The notes under the pieces were generated by a model. That model was not told the origin of the DNA and did no database searches. It saw only the letters and a list, made by a program, of their open reading frames with translations. Both the position numbers and the translations under genes were made by a program. Positions 1 to 11,229 of a DNA stretch of 37,213 nucleotides are shown here, piece after piece. Positions within the stretch are counted from its first letter, which is position 1; each line of letters begins with the position of its first letter. Source of the stretch: Funneliformis mosseae. Lineage: Eukaryota > Glomeromycota > Glomeromycetes > Glomerales > Glomeraceae. The DNA is taken from assembly GCA_910592005.1 (NCBI GenBank), contig CAJVPP010000292.1, forward strand, positions 1 to 37,213. The letters are read 5' to 3'.

Positions 1-860
1 TAAACAACCAAACAAAAATTTGGTTTGTGTTGTCCAATCAGATGTGATGTAAATCATTGTTTTAATCACATGATCGCAACTGCTATTTTTTTCCGCCACT
101 ACTGTATTAATTAAACTTTTTATTTTATTTTTTTAGGTTATATAGGCTATATTATCAGTTTTGATTAATAAAATAAAATATTATTTTTAAGAATATGTGA
201 TCTACTAAATTGATCTTTTTATAATTATTTATAATAATAGTTCTAAGTTTTACTTAATAGACTAAAACAATAAAGTTTCTCAAATCTAAAATTAGTATTT
301 ACTATAATGATCATTATTCACATTTAAATATTAAAGTTAGAAAGTATGTGAAAAATTATATTTATAATAAATCATATAGGAGATTTATTAGGAAAAAGAA
401 ATTCTGAGATTAATTTCTATTTTTATATAATATGATAAATAAAATTTGAGCTTTAATGTTAAGGCAATCTATTTTTATAATTTTAAATCATATGATTTAT
501 ATCATATAATAAAAATAATTAGGTGAGAAGTAAAAAAATCATTATATTACATTAAAAAAATTTATTTTTTTATTTTAATTAAATATTTTAATGTTAATAA
601 ATAATAAAATATTATATTTAAAAATTGATTATAATATATTATTTAAAATATAACTAATTGATTTATTTTAATGAGAGGATTTAAATTTTATTTTTTTATA
701 ATCATTAAATAACGAATTATTTTATTTTAAAATTTTATTATATAATATAATATAAAATATTAAATTATTTTAATTATTTTTTAAATAGTATATTAATCAT
801 ATTCATCATTTCTAAATTCTATTTTTAGCTTTCTATATAAAAAATTCAATTGCTATTTAT
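1..860. other. AT-rich non-coding DNA, no gene seen
   Basis: Very AT-rich sequence with no open frame of useful length on either strand. Apart from the first ~120 bases, which have a more mixed composition, it looks like old decayed non-coding DNA. I see no RNA gene or recognisable element. Confidence 0.6.
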
Positions 861-1770
861 TTATTTTAATAATAGAATCAGTATTCTTTTTTAGTTAATA
901 ACAACTGAGCTTTTATTGTGGATTATACTGCAATAATTAAGGATCAGATCTCAGTTGAGGCATAAAACTAGATGATTTTTTTATAAATTTTATATATATT
1001 TGAATATGTGAGCATATATATTAATATACATTTGTAATTGGTTGATTGATCTGTTGATTGGTATTAATTATATCTAAATACTGAATTTTTAAGAATATGT
1101 GAATATAAATAAAGATAAAGATCAATAAAATTTGGCTTTTATTAATAGGTTTATAATAGATACTATTTTATGTCTTAAAATTTAGGGGCCTTTATACAAG
1201 TAAGAAAGTAGTTAACTAGTAATTAGTAAATAGATATTAATAATAAGATCAAATACTTTATGTAGCTATAGTGATAATAGATTATATTATATTACTATAA
1301 TACTATTCAATCAAGCTGTTATTTAAGGTAAAGGTCAGGTTCAATTCCTAGGTAAATTTGATGATATAGGTATAATAGCTATCTATCTTTCTGAAATTCT
1401 ATAAGATAATAATGTCTAAGCCTTTCTGATTATGAAAATATTCTAATACTTAATAGAAGTAATAGTAATATAAATATAGTATTAGTAAGTACAGAAAAAA
1501 TTAACAAAAGTATTTGTGACTAAAAGTGATCCTTTATTCAAATTTAACAGTGATTTTTAGTTTAGAGTTTCTAGGGGTTAATTCTTGGAAGTCTCTTAGG
1601 TGGCAAACTTCAGATCAGTATCATCAATCAAGTTCTGATTAGAACTTTAAGTCTAGATATAACTTATGAGGGACTTAAGATTGTAATGCAGTGACTACTT
1701 TGTAATCTTAAATACCATTATAATCATTATATAGATTCCTAGTATTAAATACTGAAACTTAAAAAAAAAT
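861..1770 (+). repeat. ~900-bp diverged direct repeat, copy A
   Basis: This stretch aligns along its whole length with the adjoining copy B. Shared landmarks in the same order include a segment with GTTAATAACAACTGAGC (GTTAGTAACAACTAAACTCC in B), TTAACTAGTAATTA, GGTTCAATTCCTA and the end GATACTGAAACT-like / A-tract / TTATTTATTTTAAT. Many differences between the copies are C/T or G/A changes. No long open frame remains. The family is not recognised. It could be adjacent LTRs, a nested old transposon or a local tandem duplication. Confidence 0.7.
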
Positions 1771-2650
1771 TATTTATTTTAATAGGGATTAGCATCTCTA
1801 ATTCAGTTAGTAACAACTAAACTCCTTTTATAAATTATGCTGCAATATTCACAGGTTCAGATTTCAACTGAGTCATAAATCTAAATGATTTTCTTATAAA
1901 TTTCATATATAATTGAATATATAAGTGTATATATTAATATGTATTTATAATTAGTTGATCGATTTGTTAATTAATATTAATTATACCTAAATATTAGATT
2001 TGAAGAATATATAAATATAATGAAGTCAGAAATTGATAAAAACTTAGCTTTTACTGATAGGTCTGTAATAAATACTGTCTTATGTCTTCAAATTCAGAAG
2101 CTTTTACAACAGTAAGAAAATGATTAACTAGTAATTAATAGATTAGATACTCTAAAAAAAATCTATAGTAATAATAAACTGCATTACACTATTGTAGCAT
2201 TATTTAATCAAGTTGTTATTTAGAGTAAAAGCCAGGTTCAATTCCTATGTGATTTTGATGATATGGGTACAATAGTCACCTATCTTTTTAAGATTCTATA
2301 AGGATAATAACATCTAAACCTTCTTAGTTAAGTATAATATATTCTGATACTAGGCAAAGATAATAATAATTCTAATTAGTATTAGTAAGCATAGAGAAAA
2401 GTGATATAAGTACTTGTGGTTGAAAATGATTTCTCTATTCAAATTTGACAGTGATTCTAAGATTTAAAAGCTTTAAGAGTTTACTCTTAAGGGTGTCATC
2501 TAGATAGCAAACCTTAGACCAGTAAAATATAGATAGATTCTAATTAGAACTTGTGTCAAATTACAATTTAAGATTAGATTGACATATATATAATTACTAT
2601 TAAGATTCTTTAGTGTTTCAGATACTAAAACTATAAAAAAATTTATTTAT
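1771..2650 (+). repeat. ~900-bp diverged direct repeat, copy B
   Basis: Head-to-tail second copy of the repeat at 861-1770, with the same landmark order and ending in the same A-tract plus TTATTTATTTTAAT motif. Both copies keep CAGGTTCAATTCCTA, which resembles a pol III B box, but no convincing tRNA fold surrounds it. The divergence suggests an old duplication. Confidence 0.7.
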
Positions 2651-4849
2651 TTTAATATTAAGTTAAAGTATTTTAAAAATTTAATCAGTTAAAGTTATTA
2701 TTTCTTCAAGTTTGCAAGCAAATTTGCTTGTAATTTTATTTAATAATTAAAATTATTTATAATAATTTTAAATATTTTAAAATAATTTTTTTAAAAATTA
2801 ATATTTTTATAATAAATTTATGATATTTTTTAAGTAAAATTTCAAAAAAAATGTAATTAATTAGTAACATTTTAAAGATAAATATGTGATAAATTATTAT
2901 GAAAAAAAGTTATATTTTTAATTTATATATTTTGCTATCTATTGATCTTAGAAATATGAAAATATAATTATTTAATAGGTCTTAATAAGATAAATTAATA
3001 AACTAAATTTTATTTTCTTATAATTATTTTTTTATAAACGTGATGATGCAATATTTTATTATAAAAATTAAATTTAGTATAGAATATATGAAAATCCCAA
3101 AATGTGTATAAAAGTAGAAAAATAAAAATTGCTGCCTAATAATTTTCACTAGAAAACTAGCTTCTACTAAATTAACTAGTTGTTCTATCTGATTTTAATC
3201 ATAAAAATTTACTAAACAATCATTAATACTAAACTAAATAAAAAGAACTGTTAGAACATTGATTATATTTTTTTGTAATTATTAAATAATAAGTTATTTT
3301 AAAAAATTTAAAAATTAAAAAATTAATGTATATTAATAATTATTAATTTTAAAAATTTAAAAATATTATCATTAGATAGATCATAATATAACAAATTTAA
3401 TAAACTTTATTTTATCTTTTTATAATCATTAGATATTAAAATATTATAATTTTTCTATAATATTTTATAGCTAATTTATACTTATGCTTTAAGGGATAAT
3501 ATAGTAAATAGTTAGCTATAACAAAGAAATTTTATATAAATAGATAAACTTTTTGCTTATATTGTAAATTAACTCTTTTGCAGATTTAAAAACTTTTTTG
3601 CAAATATGAGTTTCAATATTAATAAAGGAATTAATTCAAAATTTATATCTTTTTGTCTTTTCATGCCTTCATATAATCTGATATGATTTCTATACATTAT
3701 TTGTAATTGAGTTTATCATCTGAATTCTTTAATTAAATTATTTACAATCTCATCTTTCAAGTCTTTATACTTAATAAGATTTGTTTTAAGTTTAACATGT
3801 AGAATCGATAAAGTTAATAATTAGGCAAATCTTAACGTCTTAATCGCAATAAGCCACAATTAGAAATTTTGAGTAGAGACTTGATAATGTGATCAACTCA
3901 AGTTAAAGAATTTTATAATAATAATATATAACTATAATTATCAGTTTTGCATTGTATTATTAAAAATATAAAATAATTAAAAATTAAAAAATAAAAATTC
4001 AAAAGATTAAAATAACAAATAAAATTAAAGTTAAATTGAATAAATATAATATATTATTTTTTTATAAATAATTTAATCAGATAAAGTCAAATTAGTTTAA
4101 ATTAGATCAGATTTTGTTTAATTTGATCTAATTTTTTTAGTTTAGATAATTTAATTGATATGATCTAAATTGACTTATTTAGAATTTTAAATTGTATTCT
4201 TCATATCTTTAATTCTCCATCTTAATATCATTAGTATTAATATTGGTAACTTTACATATTTTCTAGCTAATGTTAAGACTAGTTTTAATATTAGCTTATA
4301 TATATAAAAAAGAAAACTTTTTATAAACAAATAAATAAATTAATTAAATAAGAATAAAGAAATAATAATATATTTTTTTAAATTAAAATTTAATTGTTAC
4401 ATTATCTAAAGCTATAATAGATTATTAAGATATTATATATTTTATATTTAATAAAAACATGTAATCAATTGTATAAATGCAATAATATTATAAGATTATT
4501 TATTAAATAGGAATTTATTAGATAATAAATAATAATAAAATTACATTAAATAATATAATAAAATGTTAAATGAAATATGATATAAAATGTTATAACTGCT
4601 TAGTTTATTTAATATAAAAATATATTATTATTTTTTAGAAATAAGTTAATAAGTTTACTTAGAATTAGAATAAATTATATTATTTCTTTTAGTTTATTAA
4701 ATTTGTTTCTAAACTATTGATTTTCTCAAGAAATATGAATAATAATAATTTAATATAAAAGTATTTTATTAAAGATATAGAAAAGTGATTACAAGATTAA
4801 TTCTCTAATTGCTTTCTAATTTACCTAAAATTATTTTTTAATCGTATTA
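2651..4849. other. AT-rich non-coding DNA with a small hairpin
   Basis: No gene seen. The only local structure I can support is an imperfect palindrome at about 4099-4134: AAATTAGATCAG, a short loop, then TTTGATCTAATTT. It could fold as a hairpin but has no evident function. Confidence 0.5.
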
Positions 4850-5480
4850 TTTATATATTTTTAGAATTCCTTTAATATTTTCTATAATTTTCTTTAAAAT
4901 GTTCTCTATTTTTATATTTCTTCTAATTTTTGTAACTCTTTTTTACTATTCTATCTATATTTCTTTCTATTTTCTATTTTTTATTATATATCTTAAGTCT
5001 AATTAATTATAAATATATAGCTAATTATATCACTATTTATTTAATTAATTATATTATTATTTAATACTTTATCTATTCTAACTATATATATTTAATAAAT
5101 ATTTTACAATTAACATATCATATTATGTTATTTTATTACATTTTATTTAATATTTTATTATATTATTTATATTATTATTATTTTATTATTTGATAATTAA
5201 TTTTAAAATAATATAGTAAAATAATATGATATAATATATTAATGATAAAATGATTATTAGACAGATATGGCTAAAATAGATAAGTACTAAAATAGTAAAT
5301 TATGTAACCATAATGATATAATAAACTAAAATTGAAGAATATAATGAAAGAAATATAGAAAATAAAGAAAATGTAGAATCTAAAAAGAAATATAGAAATA
5401 GAAGAAAAAAAGAAAGAAGAAAAATATAAAAGATAAAAATGAAATATAGAAAAGAATATTTTAAAAAATTATTGTAAATA
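4850..5480. repeat. long imperfect inverted repeat (fold-back, arms ~300 bp)
   Basis: The left half is pyrimidine-rich (TTTCTTCTAATTTTTG, TATATTTCTTTCTATTTTC) and the right half is its imperfect reverse complement (purine-rich, GAAAGAAATATAGAAAAT, GAAATATAGAAATAGAAG). Inner arms also pair: left TACTTTATCTATTCTAACTA with the reverse complement of right TAGCTAAAATAGATAAGTA-like sequence (5269-5291), and left CATATCATATTATGTTA with right AAAATAATATGATATAATA. The centre is near 5165-5180. This could be a non-autonomous fold-back element or an old inverted duplication. Arm ends are approximate. Confidence 0.55.
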
Positions 5481-6079
5481 TATTTAAGAAGGTGAATTGA
5501 AGTAAGTTGAAAGGCATAAATTAAGTAAGATATGAATTAAAATATTAAAAATTATTATTATTATCTTAATAAATAATTTTATAAAATAATTTTTATCCTT
5601 TAATTTTTTTTATTAGTTTGATTTAAGAAATAAAAAAATCAAGTTTAATAAATAAAAAAGAATAATAAGTTTATTATAATTCTAAGTACATTTATTAATT
5701 TGTACCTTTTTATTTCTGAAATTTTGAAAAACAAATAATTTAATTAAGATACTTTATATCAATCAGTGTGCATATTATATTTTATGAGCAAATTATTTAC
5801 TTAGTAAATAAAAAATGATTGACATACTGCATTTACTATATAATTTACTATGTAAATATAAAAATACTAAAATATGACTTCTTTATTTTATATTTAAATA
5901 AAAAATAATTTATACTACAAAAATCTGAATATATTTTTTATCAATTGAGATATTAAACTATCATTTTTAAGTATTTTAATTTTGTATCTTTCACTTAAGA
6001 AAAGAATCTCAGGTATTTAAAACATTCAAAATTAGCATATTATTTATAATATTCTTTTTTAACTTGAACTAATTTTAAT
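5481..6079. other. AT-rich spacer, no gene seen
   Basis: AT-rich with no open frame or clear repeat. A possible acceptor-like TATAG lies just before the decayed coding region that starts near 6083. Confidence 0.4.
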
Positions 6080-9000
6080 ATAGGAACTATTCCAAGTTTT
6101 GTAAATGATAATAATATTTTATTTGAAGAAGAAGATAATATTTTGAAGAGAAAAATAGAATATGACAAAGTATTTCTAGAAAAATTAATAAACAAGAAGA
6201 TCTAATATTACTAGGTATTAAAGGTAATAATTCAAAATTGATAAAGCAAATATTTAATATAAATGAATAACAGTCTAATGTTTTTCATTTTGAAAGTTTT
6301 ATTCAAGCATATGAAACTATTTATAATAAAGAAATGGGTGAATATGATAATGAAATAGATAATGAAATAGAAAATAAAATTGAAGTTAAAATTATTAAAA
6401 AAGAACAAGAATTAAAAAATATTTTGGAATTGTAATATAATAGTGAAGAATATATTATAAATAAAATATTTTCATTATGTGTTATTATTGACATAATTAA
6501 TGGAAATTTATGAACTTATGATAAAGATAGCAAAAAGAATATTTCTTAATTAGTAGGAATTTGGCAAATTGATACAAATATTGTAGCCAAATTTTTGAAT
6601 GAAAAGTAAATTTAGGAGTATTTTTGTCACATTTTAATTATGATCAAAAGATCATTCTAATCAAATTAAACAATTAAGAAGTATAGAAAATAGTATAATT
6701 TAACGAAAAAGATATTTATTTTATGGAAAATTTTTTTATTTTTAGTTGTAGAATAAACTGCTACTAGCATTCTTAAAATGTTTTTAATAAAAATATATAA
6801 GTAGTTTACAATGGGTAATTTAATTATAACACACTTAAAATTTGTTTAAATATTTCAAAATTAGTTAAAGAGAAATTTTCAGATTCTCAGTACATATGTT
6901 GTAGCTGTTTTGAAATTAATAGAAGGCATATTCATAAATAAAGTAGTTCAGGAAAATCTAAATTTAATTGTAAAGATGCTGAATTATATGATAAAGATTC
7001 TAATAAAATGCTTTTAGTATTAGCAAATTAGCTTTTTTATATTATAGAAAATAAGAATAAAGAAAAGAAAAATGATATTTTTACACAGATGCTAAATTAT
7101 ATATTAAATATTCTTTAAAATATAACTAAAGTTAAAAAAAATATTTCATATTTTATATCAATTAATAATCTTAACGTAATTTATCAATTGTCAATTTTTT
7201 TCTCAATAAATACAGAATCAAATTCACTAATACCTACTTTTTTTGTATTTTAAATTCTTTTAAAATTAAATAAAATTTCAAATAAATATTTTTTTAAATC
7301 ACATATTACTGATGAACAATAGCCTGATATAAGAAAAAAATTAGGAAAACGAATTTGTAAATCATGAAAAAAATTAAATGAATATAAATCTAAAATCTAA
7401 AATCCAATATCTCTTAATAATTATCATTTAGTTTTTTCATTATATTTAACTAGTTTTTTTGAAAATTTGTGTAAGAAAATTTTGAAAAAAAAATTAAAAA
7501 TATTGAATACTATATTAAAATCTTGAAATAAATCACCAAAATAACTTAATGAACAATTAGTAGTAAAAATAGTAACTTTTCTTATTTTAGTATTAGTTGA
7601 AATTGCATTTTCAGATTTAAAAATTTAGTTTACTTAAATACTTATAAGTCATAAACTAAAACTTATGTAACAGTTTTAACATTTTCTTTTTATTTTATGA
7701 ATAAGTGATTATATAAATAATCAAAAAAGAAAATTAGAAAAAGTTAGAATGAAATCTATAAATCTATGTTAACATCTTTATATAAGTGATAATATTTGGA
7801 ATCTAGCAATTATAAATAATATAGATTTTAAGAAATAACTTTCAGATATGAAATTATTTTTGATATGATATGTACCAGTATATATACTACATTTAGAATA
7901 GTTTTTTAGCATTAAATACCTTTTGATCTCTATGAAAATAAAAGTGATGAAAATTAAATTAATTCTCTGTTAAATTTGTTTGAAATGAATCAAATAATTA
8001 GAAATACCTTAGATATTTTTAATTCAATTTTAGATAAACTTCTTAATATTACTATAAATTCACAAAGAGTGGTAGCTTACTAAATAAATTTTGATATAAC
8101 TACTGTATATAAAAATATTTTAAATTATGTTGAATATAGATGCAAAATAAATTCTCTAAATATACAGTTAACTCTTGTTATAACAAACTCTATGTCTTAG
8201 ACTTCAACTTTGCTATAAGGCTATAGTAAAGATTTTAAAAGATTTAATTGACCAATTCGCCATAACAAGAGTATTTTTATTATATTTGTTCAAAAAATTT
8301 GTTATATAAAGAGTTCACTATATCAAGAGTTGACTGTAGTAATTTTAGAGCTTAGAGAAATTCTAAGTTCAAATGAAGGTATTTTTGAATTTATACAAAT
8401 GTATAAAAAAGATTTAGAATTAAAATCAAAAGAATATTTGAATATAGTTAGTGATGAAGCAATTTTTCAAAGAATGATTAAACAAATGAACAAATAGCTT
8501 CAATTACATCTAATTCTTAGTCAATAGTATACTTCTAAGGATATGTGTAGCATTTTAATTGTATTTTTTTCAAGTTATAGTATTTTTAATCTTATGAATT
8601 AGCTTGGTGTTAAAACTTTAAAAAAGTTAGAATCTGTTATTGATTATAGATCTACTATTTATATTTTTAAATTAATATAGACTACTATAACCTTAACAAT
8701 ACAAATTTATATTAAACAAAGAAATTAATAAAAATGATATTTGTGAAAATAATAATACAAATTTGGTATTTCAAATCTAATACCTTTATTACTAATAAGC
8801 TAAAATATTTAAAGTTCACTGTATTAGTATTCAAGTTAGAAGTTATAATTTATAAAAGAATACTTTGACTGCATTTGGTAAATTATTTGTTTCAATAGCT
8901 AAAAATCATTATGCTAGTTCTGTATGCTATTTTTTCAGTCTTTTGGCAAAATTTCCTAAACTAGAAGAAAAATTATATTATACAGCCTCTATTAAATTGA

Positions 9001-9360
9001 TGATGATAAAAGATGAAAAGGACATTTTTTACGAATGATAAGATGCTTAAAACTTTTAGAGTCAAATTCATTAAGCAGAATATAACGAAAAATGTAATTA
9101 ATATTAACAATTTGAAAGTACAAGTAAGATTAGCACAAATAGAACGTGATTGAATTAGAATCTTGTTATCCGAATATCTTGATGATCTAACTGCATCTAT
9201 TAGAAGTTATACAACAAATCAAAGATATGATGCAATGTGAAATTTAGTTAAAATTTTTCTTCAAGAATTTGATCAAATAAATAAATTATTTCTCAATAGT
9301 AACATGTGGAAAAATGTTTTATTAAGCACAGTTAATAGCTGAAGAAATAGATTGACTTAA
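6080..9360 (+). pseudogene. heavily decayed large protein gene, stops of C-to-T type
   Basis: Long stretches still read as protein. From 6205 to about 6660 one frame runs on, broken by stops at 6268 (TAA), 6433 (TAA), 6511 (TGA), 6547 (TAA), 6607 (TAA) and 6613 (TAG). Each is one transition away from a Gln or Trp codon. A one-base shift near 6194 joins this frame to the preceding segment. Other readable pieces lie around 7970-8160, 8340-8700, 8860-9010 and 9030-9360. A MITE interrupts the frame at 8165-8336. The product is not recognised. It is hydrophilic and Lys/Glu/Asn-rich, with one possible Cys pair (YICCSCF, near 6890). It may be a transposon-encoded or repeated-family protein. Both the start and the possible link to the nuclease ORF at 9427 are uncertain. 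Confidence 0.65.
8165..8336 (+). mobile_element. pogo/Tc1-type MITE, copy 1 (172 bp, TA target duplication)
   Basis: The element begins CAGTTAACTCTTGTTATAAC and ends in the inverted form ATCAAGAGTTGACTG, flanked by TA on both sides (8163-8164 and 8337-8338). Terminal inverted repeats starting CAGT(T/C)AACTCT with a TA duplication are typical of pogo/Tigger-like elements of the Tc1/mariner superfamily. It is too short to code for a transposase. It sits inside the decayed gene. Removing the element with one TA puts the flanking protein frames back in register, which supports these borders. Confidence 0.88.
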
Positions 9361-9426
9361 AAATTGTTTTTCTGATTGAGTAATTTGTATGCAGGCAATT
9401 TATTATGAAGATGTTCTTTACTGTAA

Positions 9427-9957
9427 ACAGAATTTGAGGGTTATATAGTAAAATTAAAACATCTTAGTTTGCAATACCCAGACCATCTTGAGAGTATTGA
9501 GGCTTTAATTCTCGAGATCAAGGTTCAGAACGCAAAGAATAAATCAATTATAGAAGAATATGAAAAGGAACTGGAATCCAAGAAAAATTGCAAATTTCAG
9601 ACCAGGTGCATCCAGATAGCTAAGGAAATTCTTAATGAGGAACCTATGATCGAATATCGCTCTCCTTTCATGAATGGATTAGAGCTTGATGCCTTCTTCC
9701 AAAAATATCGAATTGCATTGGAGGTGCAAGGGGCTCAGCATCGGTTTTATAGCACTAGCTGGTATAAAAATGTCAAAAAACTCGAAGACATTGTTAATCG
9801 TGATCGGCAAAAAAGATGCATATGTCAAGATAATGGAATTTCCCTTCTTGAAGTATGGTATGACGAAAACCTGAAATCGTTATTCCAGAAAGGATACGAA
9901 AAATTAAGGAATTCGTTAATCAAGCATCCAAAAGTTTCAATCCCCTATAATCAATAA
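9427..9957 (+). CDS. PD-(D/E)XK-type nuclease domain protein (5' end not defined)
   Basis: The frame is open from 9427 (after a stop at 9424) to TAA at 9955. There is no ATG near its beginning, so it is either a terminal exon or a 5'-truncated gene. The first in-frame ATGs (9646, 9667) fall inside the domain. Counting from the TTG at 9469, residues 8-45 look helical/coiled. The core then reads LELDAFF (D74), ALEVQGAQH (E85-V-Q87, H91) and NRDRQKRC (D112, K115), followed by a buried strand, ISLLEVWYDE. The order D...ExQ...DxxK with a final hydrophobic strand fits Vsr/DUF559-like small restriction-endonuclease-fold domains. This is a fold-level call. Base composition is far less AT-rich than the pseudogene just upstream. 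It may be the C-terminal domain of that gene or an unrelated insert. Confidence 0.6.
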   Translation, partial: TEFEGYIVKLKHLSLQYPDHLESIEALILEIKVQNAKNKSIIEEYEKELESKKNCKFQTRCIQIAKEILNEEPMIEYRSPFMNGLELDAFFQKYRIALEVQGAQHRFYSTSWYKNVKKLEDIVNRDRQKRCICQDNGISLLEVWYDENLKSLFQKGYEKLRNSLIKHPKVSIPYNQ

Positions 9958-10038
9958 CTTATGATATGTAACTTTATGGTTTAAATTGCAGATAAATATC
10001 ACATGATTAATATTCGTGAGGCTCGTAGCTCACATTAG

Positions 10039-10230
10039 TTTCTAGCCAAGGGGAGGGGTGTTTACCTGTATTCTGAAGAAATACCAGATAAATCGGATGA
10101 TGATTCCTATAATAGGTATAATGAATACGGTGAATATGGTAGAGATTATTATTATCGTGACGGGAGATACGAAAGGAAGGTCTCACCAATGATGAGTCCT
10201 ATTATCTCCGGTAACCGCCTAGGGGGATGA
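10039..10230 (+). pseudogene. tyrosine-rich coding fragment, possible exon
   Basis: After a TAG at 10036 this frame stays open for 63 codons to TGA at 10228. It contains an acidic then Tyr/Arg-rich stretch (NRYNEYGEYGRDYYYRD, then GRYERKVSPMMSP). The composition is coding-like and biased like an RNA-binding low-complexity segment. There is no ATG at its start and no clear splice partner, so it may be an exon of an unseen gene or a fragment. The reverse-strand open frame over the same bases looks like its shadow. Confidence 0.3.
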
Positions 10231-10677
10231 GATGACCCGCACACTGAATATGACCTTAATATCGTATACTTTAGTACTGGATTATCTTATAAGTTTATTT
10301 TTTTCGAATCACGCAGTTCGCTTTACTGTGCCACAGTCGCGTGGTTTTCGCGGATCAGAAAATAGCGCTTTTTATTAATGAAAAATTATACATTTCATTT
10401 TCAATCATTAGTTCACTACATAATTGTGTTGCTGTAAAATCTACTGGTGTATCAAAAAAGTATATAAAAATCAATTAATCGTTATGATCTTACGTCATAG
10501 AAGATATATATAATGGGTATTCTTTCAGAAAATTTATCAGAAAAATTATCAGAAAAATTTATTGAAATCCTAATCGCCATTAGTCATGCATTTGGAGTAA
10601 GTTGTTCATTTGTGTAACGTAAAGTAATAAAAGTCACAAAAACTATCCACACTGTATTAATCATGAACCTCGTCACA
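10231..10677. other. intergenic region with possible 34-codon upstream ORF
   Basis: Less AT-rich than the surroundings. An ATG at 10513 opens a 34-codon frame ending at 10617 with a repeated Ser-Glu-(Asn/Lys)-(Leu/Phe) motif. It could be an upstream ORF or a first exon (a GTAAGT follows at about 10597), but no acceptor in the right phase joins it to the ORF at 10678. A short palindrome ACTGTGCCACAGT lies near 10335. Confidence 0.3.
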
Positions 10678-11229
10678 ATGTCTAACAAACCAGAAGAAAA
10701 AAAATTGGAGCCTTTTAAGTGGTCTGAAGAGTCAGACGATAAAAAAAAATTGGAGCGTTTTAAGTGGTCTGAAGAGTCAGACGAAGAATTGAAAAGATTG
10801 ATAGAGGAGTCGAGAGCCTCTATTAATTGGACCGAAGTAGCCAAGTGGGATGCAGAAGGACGACCGTACGAAGAGCACGAAGAAATCTTACTGTTTTTGA
10901 ATAAAAATAATAAAGATGAACTTATTAACTTGGGATCTACTGGTAAATCTACTGATTTATATTCTACCTCATGTATATGTTTGACGAACTTGTTAATTTT
11001 TTAAGGAACCGGACAATTTGACATTAACGAAAGGAGAAAACAGATACATGGAGGCACTTCTCACACAAGTTCCAGGAAGAGAAATTATACATCCGGGAAA
11101 GAAAGCGATTCTAAAAATTCCACCAAAGAATCCATAACCACCGAACGTTACCATCGTCAATATCGTAGTAAAGGTGTTGGATCCCATCCAATTTCCAGTT
11201 CAATCACAATACACAAGAAAAATGATTAG
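10678..11229 (+). CDS. small hypothetical protein, probably two exons, internal 15-residue repeat
   Basis: ATG at 10678 (an in-frame ATG also at 10663). Exon 1 (10678-10942) encodes a charged N-terminus in which KKLEPFKWSEESD is repeated as KKLERFKWSEESD, an in-frame tandem duplication of about 45 nt. A Trp-containing acidic helix-like segment follows. The frame remains open unspliced for about 108 codons to 11004. I favour an intron at 10943-11005 (GTAAAT...TTTTTTAAG, 63 nt), because it joins in phase to a further 73 codons (rich in Ser/Lys/Arg) ending TAG at 11227. The AAG acceptor is weak. A competing frame over exon 2 (starting at the ATG at 11048) also looks protein-like but has a TAA inside. 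No family recognised. Confidence 0.4.

Noticed and set aside
1320..1365. tRNA-like T-arm/B box (GGTTCAATTCC) in the ~900-bp repeat
   Set aside because: The stem pairs poorly and no acceptor, D or anticodon arm can be found around it in either copy. Not called as a tRNA.
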